46,735 nt of DNA from an uncultured Methylococcaceae bacterium (GCA_903866825.1 CAIPPE010000295.1:1-46735); one strand, 5' to 3'; counted from the stretch's first letter, positions 25,401 through 36,607 are shown. Numbers and translations are program-made. Notes: generated by a model from the letters alone, not told the origin.

Positions 25401-25929
25401 GTGTTAACGCCATTTGCAACAGTTTTACATAAGCGTTTACTGGCACTTCAGTTTTATCAGCGGGAACGGGAAGCCCACCTGCAGCTATATGAAAAACGCC
25501 TTTAGTTGTGCGTCTATCATTCTGTGGGTTATGTAAAACCCCCTGTTTCATGCGATAGGAATCAACATAAGCCGAGTGAAACTCAGTGCGCTGAAACGGT
25601 AAAGACAATTCTCTGGCCAAGCCTTCTCGTTCCAGTACAAAGGTTTCCCTAGGCAAGTAAACGGTTAGGTCTAAACCATTTCTTTGTAAATAAGCATTAA
25701 AAAAATCTTGAATGCGCTGATCTGCTGGGCATCTGTACTTTGCCAATAATCGACGTTGTTGTGAATAGTTTTTTAATAAACTGTCAGCTACCTTAAGATA
25801 GTGTTTATCCCCTTCTATATCACAGGTGGGTTGACCCAAAGCCGCCAGTTGCAAATTAATATATTGCAAATCTTCTAATTCTCGCTGACTTGTAGAATCA
25901 AACTCAGTTGAAATACCAGATAAAGTCAT
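22483..25929 (-). CDS. Large protein resembling PPi-type phosphoenolpyruvate carboxykinase
   Basis: 1148 aa, soluble, ATG 25929 with GGAG about 10 bp upstream. Length and several segments fit the PPi-dependent PEP carboxykinases (about 1100-1200 aa) described in Entamoeba, Propionibacterium and other bacteria: DRRTTKGVFHIAAGGLPVPA (138-157), ETRFFAPGGLVSNLDFVESI (220-239), GHTGCIILAP (262-271), and IADNYFGYSKKEIKSQISYS (328-347). A kinase-type P-loop GGGKSE (488-493) followed by an acidic VDDFDKD (about 507-513) matches the phosphate- and metal-binding order of PEPCKs. Predicted reaction: oxaloacetate + PPi to PEP + CO2 + Pi, or the reverse. Type I methanotrophs are known to use PPi-dependent phosphofructokinase, so a PPi enzyme is plausible. 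Assigned from recalled motifs, not a search; many homologues are labelled hypothetical. Confidence 0.6.
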   Translation of the reverse strand: MTLSGISTEFDSTSQRELEDLQYINLQLAALGQPTCDIEGDKHYLKVADSLLKNYSQQRRLLAKYRCPADQRIQDFFNAYLQRNGLDLTVYLPRETFVLEREGLARELSLPFQRTEFHSAYVDSYRMKQGVLHNPQNDRRTTKGVFHIAAGGLPVPADKTEVPVNAYVKLLQMALTPPDDLLSLPFTSQQENPAKLWLSLLLNPIVVPEVPGLSSQKVMETRFFAPGGLVSNLDFVESIFGNAGDPFLPENDAALDINHWTGHTGCIILAPHLVSSRKQALGLPHYNDATERQRKEGMCWQTEDELYNEGKSFKLVCRDMQGVIVTIIADNYFGYSKKEIKSQISYSANLFGGCEEEHSGGALAFPRANLGEIYLPKQPRNNQSYSFNRLCQFLGSSIDYKNEGYAIDKKYPGIIFIPDDAQINIQKLQVSWSLDGVEQTKKLLINETYVYPNGFRVNMERHPNAPSWRLVGTHPEGTFCHKPSTVSGGGKSEISKSIAGALISGAIFVDDFDKDMEMVEDIFDYDYSNRFLDPVRNGTDLRRLLSNKRTLGSVIKLLTPSITEYSPEYNHWLKRIPQHVLALVLMIKRFYKEEWGSAWREHFSVDLVNGFPGNELKFHGRKLIASYLRVGFDTNGAWRVFKLRQDFMPSTKVQLEDDITASVVVPVKILNGLNSDYKNPSVKLVDNCELSFFQRPDDAVNRGKDLQTELDFSGTNNFISNFEPLTVKDAREIMEDVIHFDEFSQPMRDIITQAAQSKDGEYFVSSAHPRLVDGKPSLNVRYLQLRPDLVNPETRYLSELSTRLARGLKIDQPVYFPVNAVLTGRRNNPRDSAAGIRPLAIYNPIHYQELPELFMDFICSLTGKSPSTTGAGSEGALTKGPFNALSTTADLNTALVSFILCGYDGYSTAAGYIGAQRKIDHDISLLIPELWSRLPVHQRDPSYLIEQGQLERLEDFEHQGKTVHASRLGYRITERFVHTNFGKIFDYPTAVFDEAMLKPETQDMESFVDGVNNVYEAQQRVAQIYLQDGSIGDACPPLKALIHIMAFGSFDNKTITDPAIRSMFTREYLLQSGWYLERLKTKQERDLKLWQKHRDYVLKRMSEIEATDSFSPVFNEKLIEIDNKLAYISSPAYLDSLQGTLGADWVHR

Positions 25930-26053
25930 AAAGTGGGCTCCAGCGTAAATTGATTAATATCGATGGTGAATCTTGATTTAGAAAGTTACCGCGTTTAACG
26001 CAATCATAAACTGAATAAGCCATTATTTCCAAGCTATGCGTAAACTAATACGC

Positions 26054-26932
26054 TTAACCGCAACCTTTAAAGTTTTTAGCCTGACAGTTTAGTATCATCT
26101 TTTTTGCTTTTTCGATTTGCTGGCTCGTCATTTGCTGGGTATAAATGTCCTGGTTTTTTTCCGCGTCCGTATAACCACCCATCATAGCAAGGCTTGACCA
26201 CATATAGGCTCGAACCCAATCCTTTTTTACGCCCTGGCTATGCGCATACATATAACCCAAAACAAATTGTCCTTGTATATTGCCTTGCTCAGCTGCTTTT
26301 TTATACCAGTTAAAGGCCTTTCGCAGATCTTTGGCTACACCCAGGCCCTGGGTATACATAATGCCCAGTTTGGTCTGACTCTCCGCATTCCCCTGCTGGG
26401 CTGCCAGTCGATACCACTTAACAGCCTCTTTATAGTCCTGAGCAACACCCTGTCCGTTATGATACATAAGTCCCAGATAATTTTGGGCAAATGGAGATCC
26501 CTGTAGCGCAGCAAGCCTGAACCATTTAATGGCTTCAGTAAAGTCTTGCGGTACTCCCAAACCTTCTGCATAAATATTGCCCAATTTAATTTGGCTCTCT
26601 GCATTTCCTTGATGAGCCGCCAGCTTTAACCATTTAATCGCTTCCTTGACATCTGTTGCTATCCCTTTGCCATTAAAATACATCATCCCAAGAATCCATT
26701 CTCCGTGTGCATTGCCTTGCTCAGCTGATTTCTTGTACCACTTAAAGGCCTCCATATCATCCTGCTTAACACCTAATCCCTGGGTATACATAATGCCAAG
26801 AAACCATTGTGCTCTGGCATCCCCCCTCTTTGCCTGTTGCGCTGTGATGTCAAACAGCGACTGTTTTTCATCGGCATACCCCATCATTGATACGGCTAAA
26901 AATACCGCAAAACTTATCACCCTAACAACCAT
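26054..26932 (-). CDS. Secreted Sel1-repeat (TPR-like) protein
   Basis: 292 aa from ATG 26932, chosen because GGGAG lies 4-5 bp upstream and it gives a clean signal peptide (MVVRVISFAVFLAVSMMGYA); the frame is open a further 19 codons upstream. The mature part is about six Sel1 repeats of 36 residues (AxWxLGxMYxxGxGVxxDxxxAxKWYxxAAxQGNAxxQ), ending with a short Cys-containing tail (LNCQAKNFKGCG). Sel1 proteins act as periplasmic or secreted interaction scaffolds; the partner is unknown. It starts 41 bp after the atpG stop and may be the last gene of the ATPase transcript. Confidence 0.88.
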   Translation of the reverse strand: MVVRVISFAVFLAVSMMGYADEKQSLFDITAQQAKRGDARAQWFLGIMYTQGLGVKQDDMEAFKWYKKSAEQGNAHGEWILGMMYFNGKGIATDVKEAIKWLKLAAHQGNAESQIKLGNIYAEGLGVPQDFTEAIKWFRLAALQGSPFAQNYLGLMYHNGQGVAQDYKEAVKWYRLAAQQGNAESQTKLGIMYTQGLGVAKDLRKAFNWYKKAAEQGNIQGQFVLGYMYAHSQGVKKDWVRAYMWSSLAMMGGYTDAEKNQDIYTQQMTSQQIEKAKKMILNCQAKNFKGCG

Positions 26933-26972
26933 GAATCTCCCATTTTGATCTTGCACCGTACTCCAATGTGTT

Positions 26973-27812
26973 TTATTCAACCGAACCATTTAACAAAATA
27001 ACTTCAATTTCTTCTGTAATTTCTTCTTGCCGATAAATCTGTGATTTTCTTTGCAGCCTTACAACATCTTCGTCAATGTGATTTAACGCGCCTTCCAGAT
27101 GTTGTAGGCGCTTTTGATTTTCTACGGCCAGGGAACTATAAAAAATATCATGCAGTGCGACTAATAAATATTGCTCCAGCAGATCAGCATAAAAATCACT
27201 GGGGGATAAATTTAATACCGGAGGATTACCAAAAGTAATTTTCTCTGGATTGTCTATCGAAAACGACGGCAGTAGTTGCTTTTTCATAATCTGGTTAGTC
27301 ACGCTATCATGATAAATCAGCGTTAATGCCAACGTCGATAGAGTCCATTGGTCACTGCGGCTATCCAGCAAAGATCTTATCGTCTCAAGCAAAAAGTTAA
27401 TAATCTCAGGCACTTCTTCGGCGACATTAGCACCACCCATTTTAGCGTAAACCTCAACCCCAAGATTATCCAGGTGATTATAAAGCCGATTACCAATAGC
27501 GATCAGCGTATTAAACTCCTGGCTGACCGTCTCCTGAAGTAATCTTTCATTGAAATCACCGCAAAATCCTCTCTCGGCGCCTAATAAAACGCCCAGATGT
27601 AAAGAGAAGCTATGATTTCTGGTAAATTCAGGGTAATGATACAGAAAGTCCATCGCGACACCTTCAACATGCGCAACCACATGACTCTGCATAGTTTTAA
27701 CGCGCTTTAACTTATGCACTTCCATCAGCGCGAGGTTTTTCATGGCTTTTAAAATACTGTGTATCTCTCGCAGTTGAATAATGTGTAATTGCAGTGTATG
27801 ACTCAAACTCAT
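26973..27812 (-). CDS. atpG: F-type ATPase gamma subunit (N-ATPase type)
   Basis: 279 aa central rotor shaft. The terminal helices of gamma are visible: N-terminal [20 protein letters not shown] with coiled-coil character, a central domain with [12 protein letters not shown] (the family GSDRGLCGxxN), and a C-terminal helix [19 protein letters not shown]. Sequence is divergent from housekeeping AtpG, as usual for alternative F-type ATPases. It overlaps atpA by 4 bp and is last of the eight ATPase genes, as in N-ATPase operons. Confidence 0.88.
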   Translation of the reverse strand: MSLSHTLQLHIIQLREIHSILKAMKNLALMEVHKLKRVKTMQSHVVAHVEGVAMDFLYHYPEFTRNHSFSLHLGVLLGAERGFCGDFNERLLQETVSQEFNTLIAIGNRLYNHLDNLGVEVYAKMGGANVAEEVPEIINFLLETIRSLLDSRSDQWTLSTLALTLIYHDSVTNQIMKKQLLPSFSIDNPEKITFGNPPVLNLSPSDFYADLLEQYLLVALHDIFYSSLAVENQKRLQHLEGALNHIDEDVVRLQRKSQIYRQEEITEEIEVILLNGSVE

Positions 27813-29311
27813 ACTGCGTCTTCTACTTTGCTATCGATATTAAGCCACTCACTAATAGTCGGCAGCCATTGTTCTGATGTACTAGCTAATATTAACGAAG
27901 AGGAACTAACGCCTGTTTCAATCCGTCTTAGCAGAAGTGAAATATCACTGAGCTTAACCTCATTAAAGAGTCCGGCATTAAAGGCAATTAACCAGGCTAA
28001 TTGAAAAAGAATACTTTGCGGAACCAAACGCTCCTGCTTTAATATTTCGCGCAATAAAGTACCTTTTTTTAACCTCAACTCCATCGATGCTTCCAAGCGT
28101 TGCCCAAACCGAGTAAAAGCTTCCAGCTCCAAAAATTGCAGATATTCGAGCTTCATTTGTCCAGCTTGATCACGAATATAACTGTCCTGTGCTTTTCCAC
28201 CAATTCGAGACACTGAACGCGTAATATCTATGGCAGGACGAAAACCCGAAACAAATAAATCATTATCCAGATAAATTTGCCCATCGGTAATAGATATTAG
28301 ATTGGTTGGAATGAAGGCGGCTATCTCTCCTTGCTTAGTTTCTATAATGGGTAAGGCCGTCATACTCCCGCCACCCTTTTCAGTATTCAAACAGGTAGAT
28401 CGCTCTAACAAACGCGAATGTACAAAGAAAATATCGCCGGGATACGCTTCACGGCCCGGTGGACGGCGCAATAATAATGACAACTCACGATAGGTTCGGG
28501 CATGGGTGGATAAATCATCATAAACAATTAACGTATCACGACCTTTTGCCATCCAGTATTCTGCTAACGCACAACCCGCGAAAGGCGCGATATATTGTAA
28601 TCCCGGTAAGGCGCTGGCTTCTGCAACGATACAGACGGTATATTCCAATGCACCGTGCTTTTTTAAAGTTTCCAGGGTGGACACAACTGCGGAACGCTTT
28701 TGACCAATCAGGACATAGATACAAATAACATTCTTATCTTTCTGATTAATCACTGTGTCAATGGCAATTGAAGTTCTCCCCAAACCTTCGTCCCCAACAA
28801 TTAATTGCCGCTGCCCTTTACCAATGGGAATTAAGGTATCGATAATTTTTATGCCCGTATATAACGGCTTATGAACAAAATCACGATCAATAATAGGAGG
28901 GGAACGTTTTTCCATGTTTTCTCGTCCCGAGGGAACCGGATCGGCCTGTCCATCCAGAACAGCTCCTAAAGGATCAATCACCCGACCTAAAAAGGTATCC
29001 CCAACCGGTATACTCAGTGAATGTTGAGCTAAAAAAACTGTCGTACCTGCTGTCAGCTTTTCAGTTTCATATAACAGGATAGCGCCGATTCGGTCACGGT
29101 TAAGATCAAACACCATGCCCCGACTGCCATCGGCAAAAATAAGAATATCTTCTATTGAGGCAGACGGCAGGCCTTTAATCCAACTGATGCCATCACCCAC
29201 AGAAACCACGATGCCTTGCTCGGTTACACGCAAGTCCAATTGATAATTTGCAAGCCATTGCGCTTGTTGCGCTAATAACCCACTGGGTGATGCTATTTCA
29301 TTTTGAGACAT
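27809..29311 (-). CDS. atpA: F-type ATPase alpha subunit (N-ATPase type)
   Basis: 500 aa from ATG 29311, which overlaps the end of atpF by 14 bp; a TTG 15 bp upstream is less likely. Non-catalytic hexamer subunit of F1. N-terminal beta-barrel, nucleotide domain and C-terminal helical bundle are all present. The P-loop reads GDEGLGRT (173-180), with Arg in place of the nearly invariant Walker A Lys. The arginine finger region [10 protein letters not shown] and the ALAEYW / [20 protein letters not shown] segments are normal. Loss of the Walker Lys may weaken nucleotide binding at the regulatory site (inference). Confidence 0.93.
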   Translation of the reverse strand: MSQNEIASPSGLLAQQAQWLANYQLDLRVTEQGIVVSVGDGISWIKGLPSASIEDILIFADGSRGMVFDLNRDRIGAILLYETEKLTAGTTVFLAQHSLSIPVGDTFLGRVIDPLGAVLDGQADPVPSGRENMEKRSPPIIDRDFVHKPLYTGIKIIDTLIPIGKGQRQLIVGDEGLGRTSIAIDTVINQKDKNVICIYVLIGQKRSAVVSTLETLKKHGALEYTVCIVAEASALPGLQYIAPFAGCALAEYWMAKGRDTLIVYDDLSTHARTYRELSLLLRRPPGREAYPGDIFFVHSRLLERSTCLNTEKGGGSMTALPIIETKQGEIAAFIPTNLISITDGQIYLDNDLFVSGFRPAIDITRSVSRIGGKAQDSYIRDQAGQMKLEYLQFLELEAFTRFGQRLEASMELRLKKGTLLREILKQERLVPQSILFQLAWLIAFNAGLFNEVKLSDISLLLRRIETGVSSSSLILASTSEQWLPTISEWLNIDSKVEDAV

Positions 29312-30050
29312 AAACGAACTCAGCAAAACCGATCAACTCATGTTTCAAATTAGCATCCAATACCCAAGCCCCAATATCCAAACGTAGCCCAGCGATTAAT
29401 TCTGTACTTTGATGGTATTGAATATCGGCTGCTCTATTCATTAAGGTCATCAGTTTTTGTTCTAATTGCTGATGCATTTCAGCAGTTAGAGGATAGGCGC
29501 TGGTAACCTTAACCTTGGGGGGAATATCCATCTCGCCAGCCCCCATTAAGTGTTGCTTAATGACTTCAGGAAACTCGCTTATTTTATCAAGTAGCAAATG
29601 AAAAAGCCGTAACTCCAATTCTGGTCCTACGGCTTGCTGTAATAAAATTGTCGAAAACTTTGCCCCGTTTTCCAAGGCCTGCTTTTCCATGCGTTGCTGA
29701 AACTCCTGTTGCTGCAACGATAAAGTTACCCGTGCTTTTTGGCGCTCTTGTTCCAGTTCAAGCTGTAGCTTTTCTAATTGAACCTTTCTTTCTACATCAA
29801 TCTGCTGCTGTAAAGCCTGAAACGCAAGCTGCTTTTCCTGCTCCCATTGTCGTTGTCTATTTTCATATAAAGCTAACTTTTCCTCCGCCTGCTGTTGCTG
29901 GTTTTTTGCTTCAGCCAATGTTTGTTCAATTAATTGTTTACGCTCAGCAATAACCTTCAGTAACGGCTTATAAAATAGCCTTTGCAAAAGCCACAACAAA
30001 ACCAGAAAGTTAATGCTTTCAAGAATAAAAGTAGAGACATTAAATTCCAT
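29298..30050 (-). CDS. atpF: F-type ATPase subunit b (long form with delta-like C-terminus)
   Basis: 250 aa. One N-terminal membrane helix (about 9-25, [20 protein letters not shown]) leads into a long Gln/Glu/Lys-rich coiled coil (about 35-130) and a globular C-terminal region (about 145-250, ending [16 protein letters not shown]). Housekeeping b subunits are about 156 aa. N-ATPase operons lack a separate delta gene and carry this extended AtpF, whose C-terminus is thought to replace delta as peripheral stalk. It begins 2 bp after atpE. Confidence 0.9.
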   Translation of the reverse strand: MEFNVSTFILESINFLVLLWLLQRLFYKPLLKVIAERKQLIEQTLAEAKNQQQQAEEKLALYENRQRQWEQEKQLAFQALQQQIDVERKVQLEKLQLELEQERQKARVTLSLQQQEFQQRMEKQALENGAKFSTILLQQAVGPELELRLFHLLLDKISEFPEVIKQHLMGAGEMDIPPKVKVTSAYPLTAEMHQQLEQKLMTLMNRAADIQYHQSTELIAGLRLDIGAWVLDANLKHELIGFAEFVYVSK

Positions 30051-30052
30051 AA

Positions 30053-30319
30053 CTACTTAACAATATATTCAAGAAGAGGATTACGGAATAACACAATCAA
30101 AATAATAACCAGACAGTAGATAGCCAGTGACTCGATCATCGCTAGCCCAATGAATAGCGTACGCATAATCGACTTTTCTGACTCCGGCTGTCGAGAGAGC
30201 GCTTCTAAAGCACTGCTGATCGCTTTACCCATCGCCAAAGCAGGCAACATAACACCCAAGGCAATGCCAATAATAGCGGCAATACTGGAGCCCAAGACTA
30301 TCGAGGCAATATCAGACAT
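30053..30319 (-). CDS. atpE: F-type ATPase c-ring subunit
   Basis: 88 aa, two membrane helices joined by the loop SRQPES (42-47), the c-subunit RQP signature. The ion-carrying carboxylate is E63 in AMIESLAIY. Of the Na+ ligands known from Ilyobacter (Gln32, Glu65, Ser66, with Thr67 and Tyr70 nearby), this protein keeps the Glu (E63), Ser (S64) and Tyr (Y68), but has Met30 at the Gln32 position and Leu65 at Thr67. The Na+ signature is therefore incomplete and the coupling ion is uncertain. Confidence 0.93.
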   Translation of the reverse strand: MSDIASIVLGSSIAAIIGIALGVMLPALAMGKAISSALEALSRQPESEKSIMRTLFIGLAMIESLAIYCLVIILIVLFRNPLLEYIVK

Positions 30320-30322
30320 AAA

Positions 30323-30988
30323 TTATTCCTGTGAATTAAGTTGTTGGGATTGCATGGCACCCGCCAGATAAATGAGTGCCAACATACCAAAGATATAGGC
30401 TTGTACCAATGCTTCAATAATGTGCAACATTAGAATGGGGATTGGTGCTAAAAAACCAGCCACCAATAAGATCAACATCGCTGCCATTTCCAGGCTCATC
30501 ATATTACCAAACAACCGAATAGCCAGCGCTATCGTGCGGGTAAACTCACTGATGATATGAAACGGCAATAAAATGGGGCTGGGCGTTAAGTAATGATGTA
30601 AGTAATTTTTTATCCCCAAGGTTTTTATCCCAAACCAGTGTACTGAAAAAAACACTAACACAGCTAATGCCGAGGTCACAGAAAGATCACTCGTCGGTGA
30701 ATGCAATCCAGGTATTAAACCCACCAAATTAGCCACGATAAGAAACAACCAAAGCGTCGCTATAAAAGGCATGATTTCCCGAGTCTGTTCTGGAGCCACG
30801 GCACTCACTGCATCATCAATCACCGAGACAATGCCTTCAGCTAAAGTTTGTAAGCCCTTGGGCAACATAGCTAAGTGCCGCGTTGAAAGCCAGGCCACCA
30901 AACTCATCATTGCTATAATACCCCAAGTGGTCAGTATTGACGTGCTAATTTGCACCGGCCCCCAAGCAAAGCTTATATTATTTTCCAT
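30323..30988 (-). CDS. atpB: F-type ATPase subunit a
   Basis: 221 aa inner-membrane stator of the ion path. Five to six membrane helices are visible. The essential Arg is in EFTRTIALAIRLFGNMMS, and the C-terminal helix IIEALVQAYIFGMLALIYLA is typical. Shorter than the housekeeping a subunit (about 265-270 aa), as expected for N-ATPase type. It starts 16 bp after the AtpQ-like gene and is followed by atpE at 4 bp. The short atpR gene usually found just before atpB in N-ATPase operons is absent. Confidence 0.93.
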   Translation of the reverse strand: MENNISFAWGPVQISTSILTTWGIIAMMSLVAWLSTRHLAMLPKGLQTLAEGIVSVIDDAVSAVAPEQTREIMPFIATLWLFLIVANLVGLIPGLHSPTSDLSVTSALAVLVFFSVHWFGIKTLGIKNYLHHYLTPSPILLPFHIISEFTRTIALAIRLFGNMMSLEMAAMLILLVAGFLAPIPILMLHIIEALVQAYIFGMLALIYLAGAMQSQQLNSQE

Positions 30989-31003
30989 GCCGCCGCCTTT
31001 TCG

Positions 31004-31273
31004 CTATTCTTTGATTAAGTAATAGACATTAAAAAAACCAATCACAACACCGGTAATCAACAAACTCAAAGTCCAGCGCACTGAATAGCCTTCTAACAGA
31101 CTATCAATCCATCGTCCTAAATAGACACCCGCAACAACGGGCAAGACCATAACTAAACCGAGTGTCCCGATATAAATGGTTTGTGATATTAAGTTAGGGC
31201 GCTCTCGCTCTGCTTTTTTAATACGTTTAATCTGATATTCCACCTTATCTTTTAGTTTTGAGTGATTATTCAT
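31004..31273 (-). CDS. atpQ: AtpQ/AtpI-like small membrane protein of the ATPase operon
   Basis: 89 aa, two membrane helices (about 31-50 and 65-86). The GVYLGRWIDSLLEGYSVRW loop followed by GVVIGFFNVYYLI is the AtpI/AtpZ/AtpQ signature. In N-ATPase operons this is the third gene; it is thought to assist assembly or ion supply to the c ring. It sits 2 bp after atpC. The N-terminal 30 residues are strongly charged and cytoplasmic. Confidence 0.85.
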   Translation of the reverse strand: MNNHSKLKDKVEYQIKRIKKAERERPNLISQTIYIGTLGLVMVLPVVAGVYLGRWIDSLLEGYSVRWTLSLLITGVVIGFFNVYYLIKE

Positions 31274-31275
31274 GT

Positions 31276-31679
31276 TTATCCACCCTGTTGCCGGTTAAGT
31301 GCCAAGAGTCGCTTAAACAAGGATTGTTCCATATTAATAAGACTGGTTCGGGTAGCCTGTAAGTTTTTTTGTTCTACGACCCAGCCTTTTTCTAAAAGAT
31401 CCGCTATCCTTCCAAGATCATTATCAATCAAAAAAAGCCGGGTACTGATGGTTAACTCATTGTTATTAAAATAAGCAATCCCGCCTAACAGCGCCAGATA
31501 TTGCCAACTATCAAGCGTTAAGCGAAAACGTGATAAGCCAAAGGCTAGACTCGTCATAAATCGGGCATGATTTGCCTGTATTCCAAAACTGCCTGAAGCA
31601 TCTTCACCGATAAAAGATAAAACACCTTCAATCCGCTGCTCATGATTCATGTCAAACAAATTAAGTGTGAACGATTCCA

Positions 31680-31680
<1 letters not shown>
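31276..31680 (-). CDS. atpC: F-type ATPase epsilon subunit
   Basis: 134 aa from ATG 31680, which shares one base with the atpD stop (TAATG); frames extending 33 bp further into atpD are not needed. The N-terminal beta-sandwich (MESFTLNLFDMNHEQRIEGV, GSFGIQANHARFMTSL, LALLGGIAYFNNNELTISTR) and C-terminal helical pair fit AtpC, but with low similarity to the housekeeping type. It sits second in the operon, directly after beta, the N-ATPase order rather than the usual last place. Confidence 0.87.
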
Positions 31681-33068
<1,388 letters not shown>

Positions 33069-33175
33069 TTACTCCAGAATAACAAAGAAGATGTTCTAAA
33101 AATACTTGAACATAATAACTGATTCTTTATGAATCATCGAAATAATCCTTTAGAATAAATAATAGGCCTAGACAT

Positions 33176-33213
33176 AAAAAAGCCCCGACTATTTACAACA
33201 GCCGGGGCTTTTA
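33176..33213 (-). terminator. Rho-independent terminator after groL
   Basis: AGCCCCG (33181-33187) pairs with CGGGGCT (33203-33209), extended by A/T runs. On the minus strand the stem is followed by six U residues. It lies 46 bp beyond the groL stop and separates groESL from the ATPase operon. Confidence 0.85.
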
Positions 33214-33258
33214 TTATTCTGACTTAAAGCAATCAGGCTTTAATGCAACATTATTACA

Positions 33259-34947
<1,689 letters not shown>

Positions 34948-34961
34948 TTAAGACTTAGGGC

Positions 34962-35249
34962 TTACTCAATGATGCCCAGAATGTCTTCTTCACGCAAAAC
35001 GATCAGGTCTTCGCCATCAACTTTAACTTCATTACCTGAATATTTACCAAACAATACAGTGTCACCCACTTTAACTTCTAAAGCGCGAGTAGTTCCATTA
35101 TCTAATGGTTTACCGTTGCCTACCGCTAATACTTTACCCTGGCTTGGCTTTTCTGCTGCTGAACCCGGTAACACAATACCGCCAGCAGTTGTTGTTTCTT
35201 CTTCAAAACGTTTAACGATGACTCTGTCATGTAACGGACGTATACTCAT
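34962..35249 (-). CDS. groS: Co-chaperonin GroES
   Basis: 95 aa lid of the GroEL chamber. [20 protein letters not shown], the mobile loop region [20 protein letters not shown], and [20 protein letters not shown] are typical. AAGGAGA is well placed before the ATG. First gene of the operon, under the CIRCE-containing promoter. Confidence 0.98.
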   Translation of the reverse strand: MSIRPLHDRVIVKRFEEETTTAGGIVLPGSAAEKPSQGKVLAVGNGKPLDNGTTRALEVKVGDTVLFGKYSGNEVKVDGEDLIVLREEDILGIIE

Positions 35250-35287
35250 TTATATCTCCTTAACATTAAAATAACGGGAATGATTTA

Positions 35288-35314
35288 TTAGCACTCAACT
35301 ACAATGAGTGCTAA
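35288..35314. promoter_or_regulatory. CIRCE element (HrcA operator)
   Basis: TTAGCACTC, 9 bases, GAGTGCTAA: a perfect CIRCE inverted repeat, 39 bp upstream of groS. HrcA binds it to repress groESL in the absence of heat stress. It directly follows the -10 hexamer on the minus strand, so bound HrcA would cover the transcription start. Confidence 0.97.
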
Positions 35315-35341
35315 TGATAATGAAGTTTTGCACTCTGTCAA
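35314..35341 (-). promoter_or_regulatory. Sigma70-type promoter of groS-groL
   Basis: On the minus strand, -35 TTGACA (35341-35336), a 16-bp spacer, and -10 TATCAT (35319-35314), immediately upstream of CIRCE. Hexamers are close to the vegetative consensus, so regulation is likely by HrcA repression rather than a heat-shock sigma factor. Confidence 0.75.
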
Positions 35342-35387
35342 GTTCTTTGGCATTATCCCCACTTACACTACATAAATACTATGACCT

Positions 35388-36134
35388 ATGAATGACAACC
35401 AATTACTCCGCTACAGCCGCCAAATCATGCTGCCTCATTGCGATATTGAGGGCCAACAAAAACTTTTGGCTGCTAAGATCTTAATTGTCGGTGCCGGTGG
35501 TTTAGGTTCCCCAGCAGCCATGTATCTGGCAGCTGGGGGTATCGGCAACATCACTATTTATGACGATGATAAAGTAGAGTTATCCAACTTACAGAGACAG
35601 ATCGCTCATCACACCCCCGATATTGGGATTGATAAAGTAATTTCAACCCAACAAACGCTGAATAAATTAAATCCAGATGTAAAAGTGATTGCGATCAAAG
35701 AAAGGCTCATTGGAGAACAACTAGAACTAGAGGTCGAAAAAGCCGATGTAGTGCTTGATTGTAGCGATAACTTCACCACGCGCTTTGCCATTAATAAAGC
35801 CTGTGTAAGACATCAAACCGCGCTTGTTTCAGGTGCAGCAATTCGCTTTGAAGGCCAGGTTTCCGTCTTTACACCCGGTAAAAACAACAGCCCCTGTTAC
35901 AACTGCCTCTATAATAGTGATGGTGAAGAGCTACAAAATTGCGCGACGAATGGCGTTATAGCTCCAATAACCGGCATCATTGGCAGCATTCAGGCGCTAG
36001 AAACAATAAAATTAATTTTATCTGCAGGAGATCCTTTAACTGGCCGATTATTACTGCTAGATGGCTTAATAATGGAATGGAGAACCATGAGATTAAGAAA
36101 AAACACTGCTTGTCAGACCTGTGGTGGCCAGTAA
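35388..36134 (+). CDS. moeB: MoeB/ThiF/HesA-family adenylyltransferase
   Basis: 248 aa E1-like enzyme that adenylates the C-terminal Gly of a small sulfur carrier (MoaD for molybdopterin, or ThiS). ATP site GAGGLGSPAAMYLAAGGIG, substrate loop DDDKVELSNLQRQIAHHTPD, catalytic Asp in ADVVLDCSDNFTTR, and two zinc CxxC pairs (CYNC and CQTC). Length matches MoeB (249 aa). Divergent from groS, sharing a 138-bp promoter region. No moaD or thiS is adjacent, so carrier specificity (MoeB versus ThiF) is inferred from length and sequence style. Confidence 0.88.
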   Translation: MNDNQLLRYSRQIMLPHCDIEGQQKLLAAKILIVGAGGLGSPAAMYLAAGGIGNITIYDDDKVELSNLQRQIAHHTPDIGIDKVISTQQTLNKLNPDVKVIAIKERLIGEQLELEVEKADVVLDCSDNFTTRFAINKACVRHQTALVSGAAIRFEGQVSVFTPGKNNSPCYNCLYNSDGEELQNCATNGVIAPITGIIGSIQALETIKLILSAGDPLTGRLLLLDGLIMEWRTMRLRKNTACQTCGGQ

Positions 36135-36209
36135 GTCAGATTAACAACGTTAAACCCGACTTACAAAACCTGTAATGCAGATCTATTAAACCACCCAGAC
36201 AGTTCCTGT

Positions 36210-36416
36210 TTATTTCCTACCTAGTTTACTTTTAATAAAATGAATAGCAGTTTCAGCTAAATCATTAACAAAGGACTGACTATCACCATGCGGCTCAGTT
36301 TCACCAAATGGCTGAGCATTTTTATTAGTATATTTGTAAATGAAATAGCCCAACGGAGCAAATGCTGCAGAAGCAATAATCACCATGAATACAAACAATT
36401 CGAGCACACCACCCAT
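36210..36416 (-). CDS. Small single-span membrane protein, unknown function
   Basis: 68 aa. One membrane helix near the N-terminus (about 5-26, LELFVFMVIIASAAFAPLGY) and a polar cytoplasmic tail ending in a basic stretch (IKSKLGRK). A strong GAGGAGG ribosome binding site precedes ATG 36416, so it is likely translated. It lies between moeB (convergent) and pqqA (divergent). Not recognised; conservation next to pqqA in related genomes would be informative. Confidence 0.6.
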   Translation of the reverse strand: MGGVLELFVFMVIIASAAFAPLGYFIYKYTNKNAQPFGETEPHGDSQSFVNDLAETAIHFIKSKLGRK

Positions 36417-36499
36417 AATTCCTCCTCAATGTTTTTAAAATGTATTATTATTTTTTTGCGGAACCCAGATAATACTCTTTTTTTGACAATAAAAACATA

Positions 36500-36556
36500 C
36501 CAGTTAAACGCACAGTTGTTGCGTAAAAAAATAGTTCATCGTATACTTTTAACTGG
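36500..36556 (+). promoter_or_regulatory. Candidate pqqA promoter framed by an inverted repeat
   Basis: -10 TATACT (36542-36547) with a weak -35 TTGCGT (36519-36524), 17-bp spacer, about 60 bp before pqqA. The hexamers lie inside a 9-bp perfect inverted repeat, CCAGTTAAA (36500-36508) and TTTAACTGG (36548-36556), which could be an operator pair. Confidence 0.45.
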
Positions 36557-36607
36557 CTTACTTGATCAAGCTAGCAACTCTATTCTAATAACTACTGGAG
36601 GTTCACT

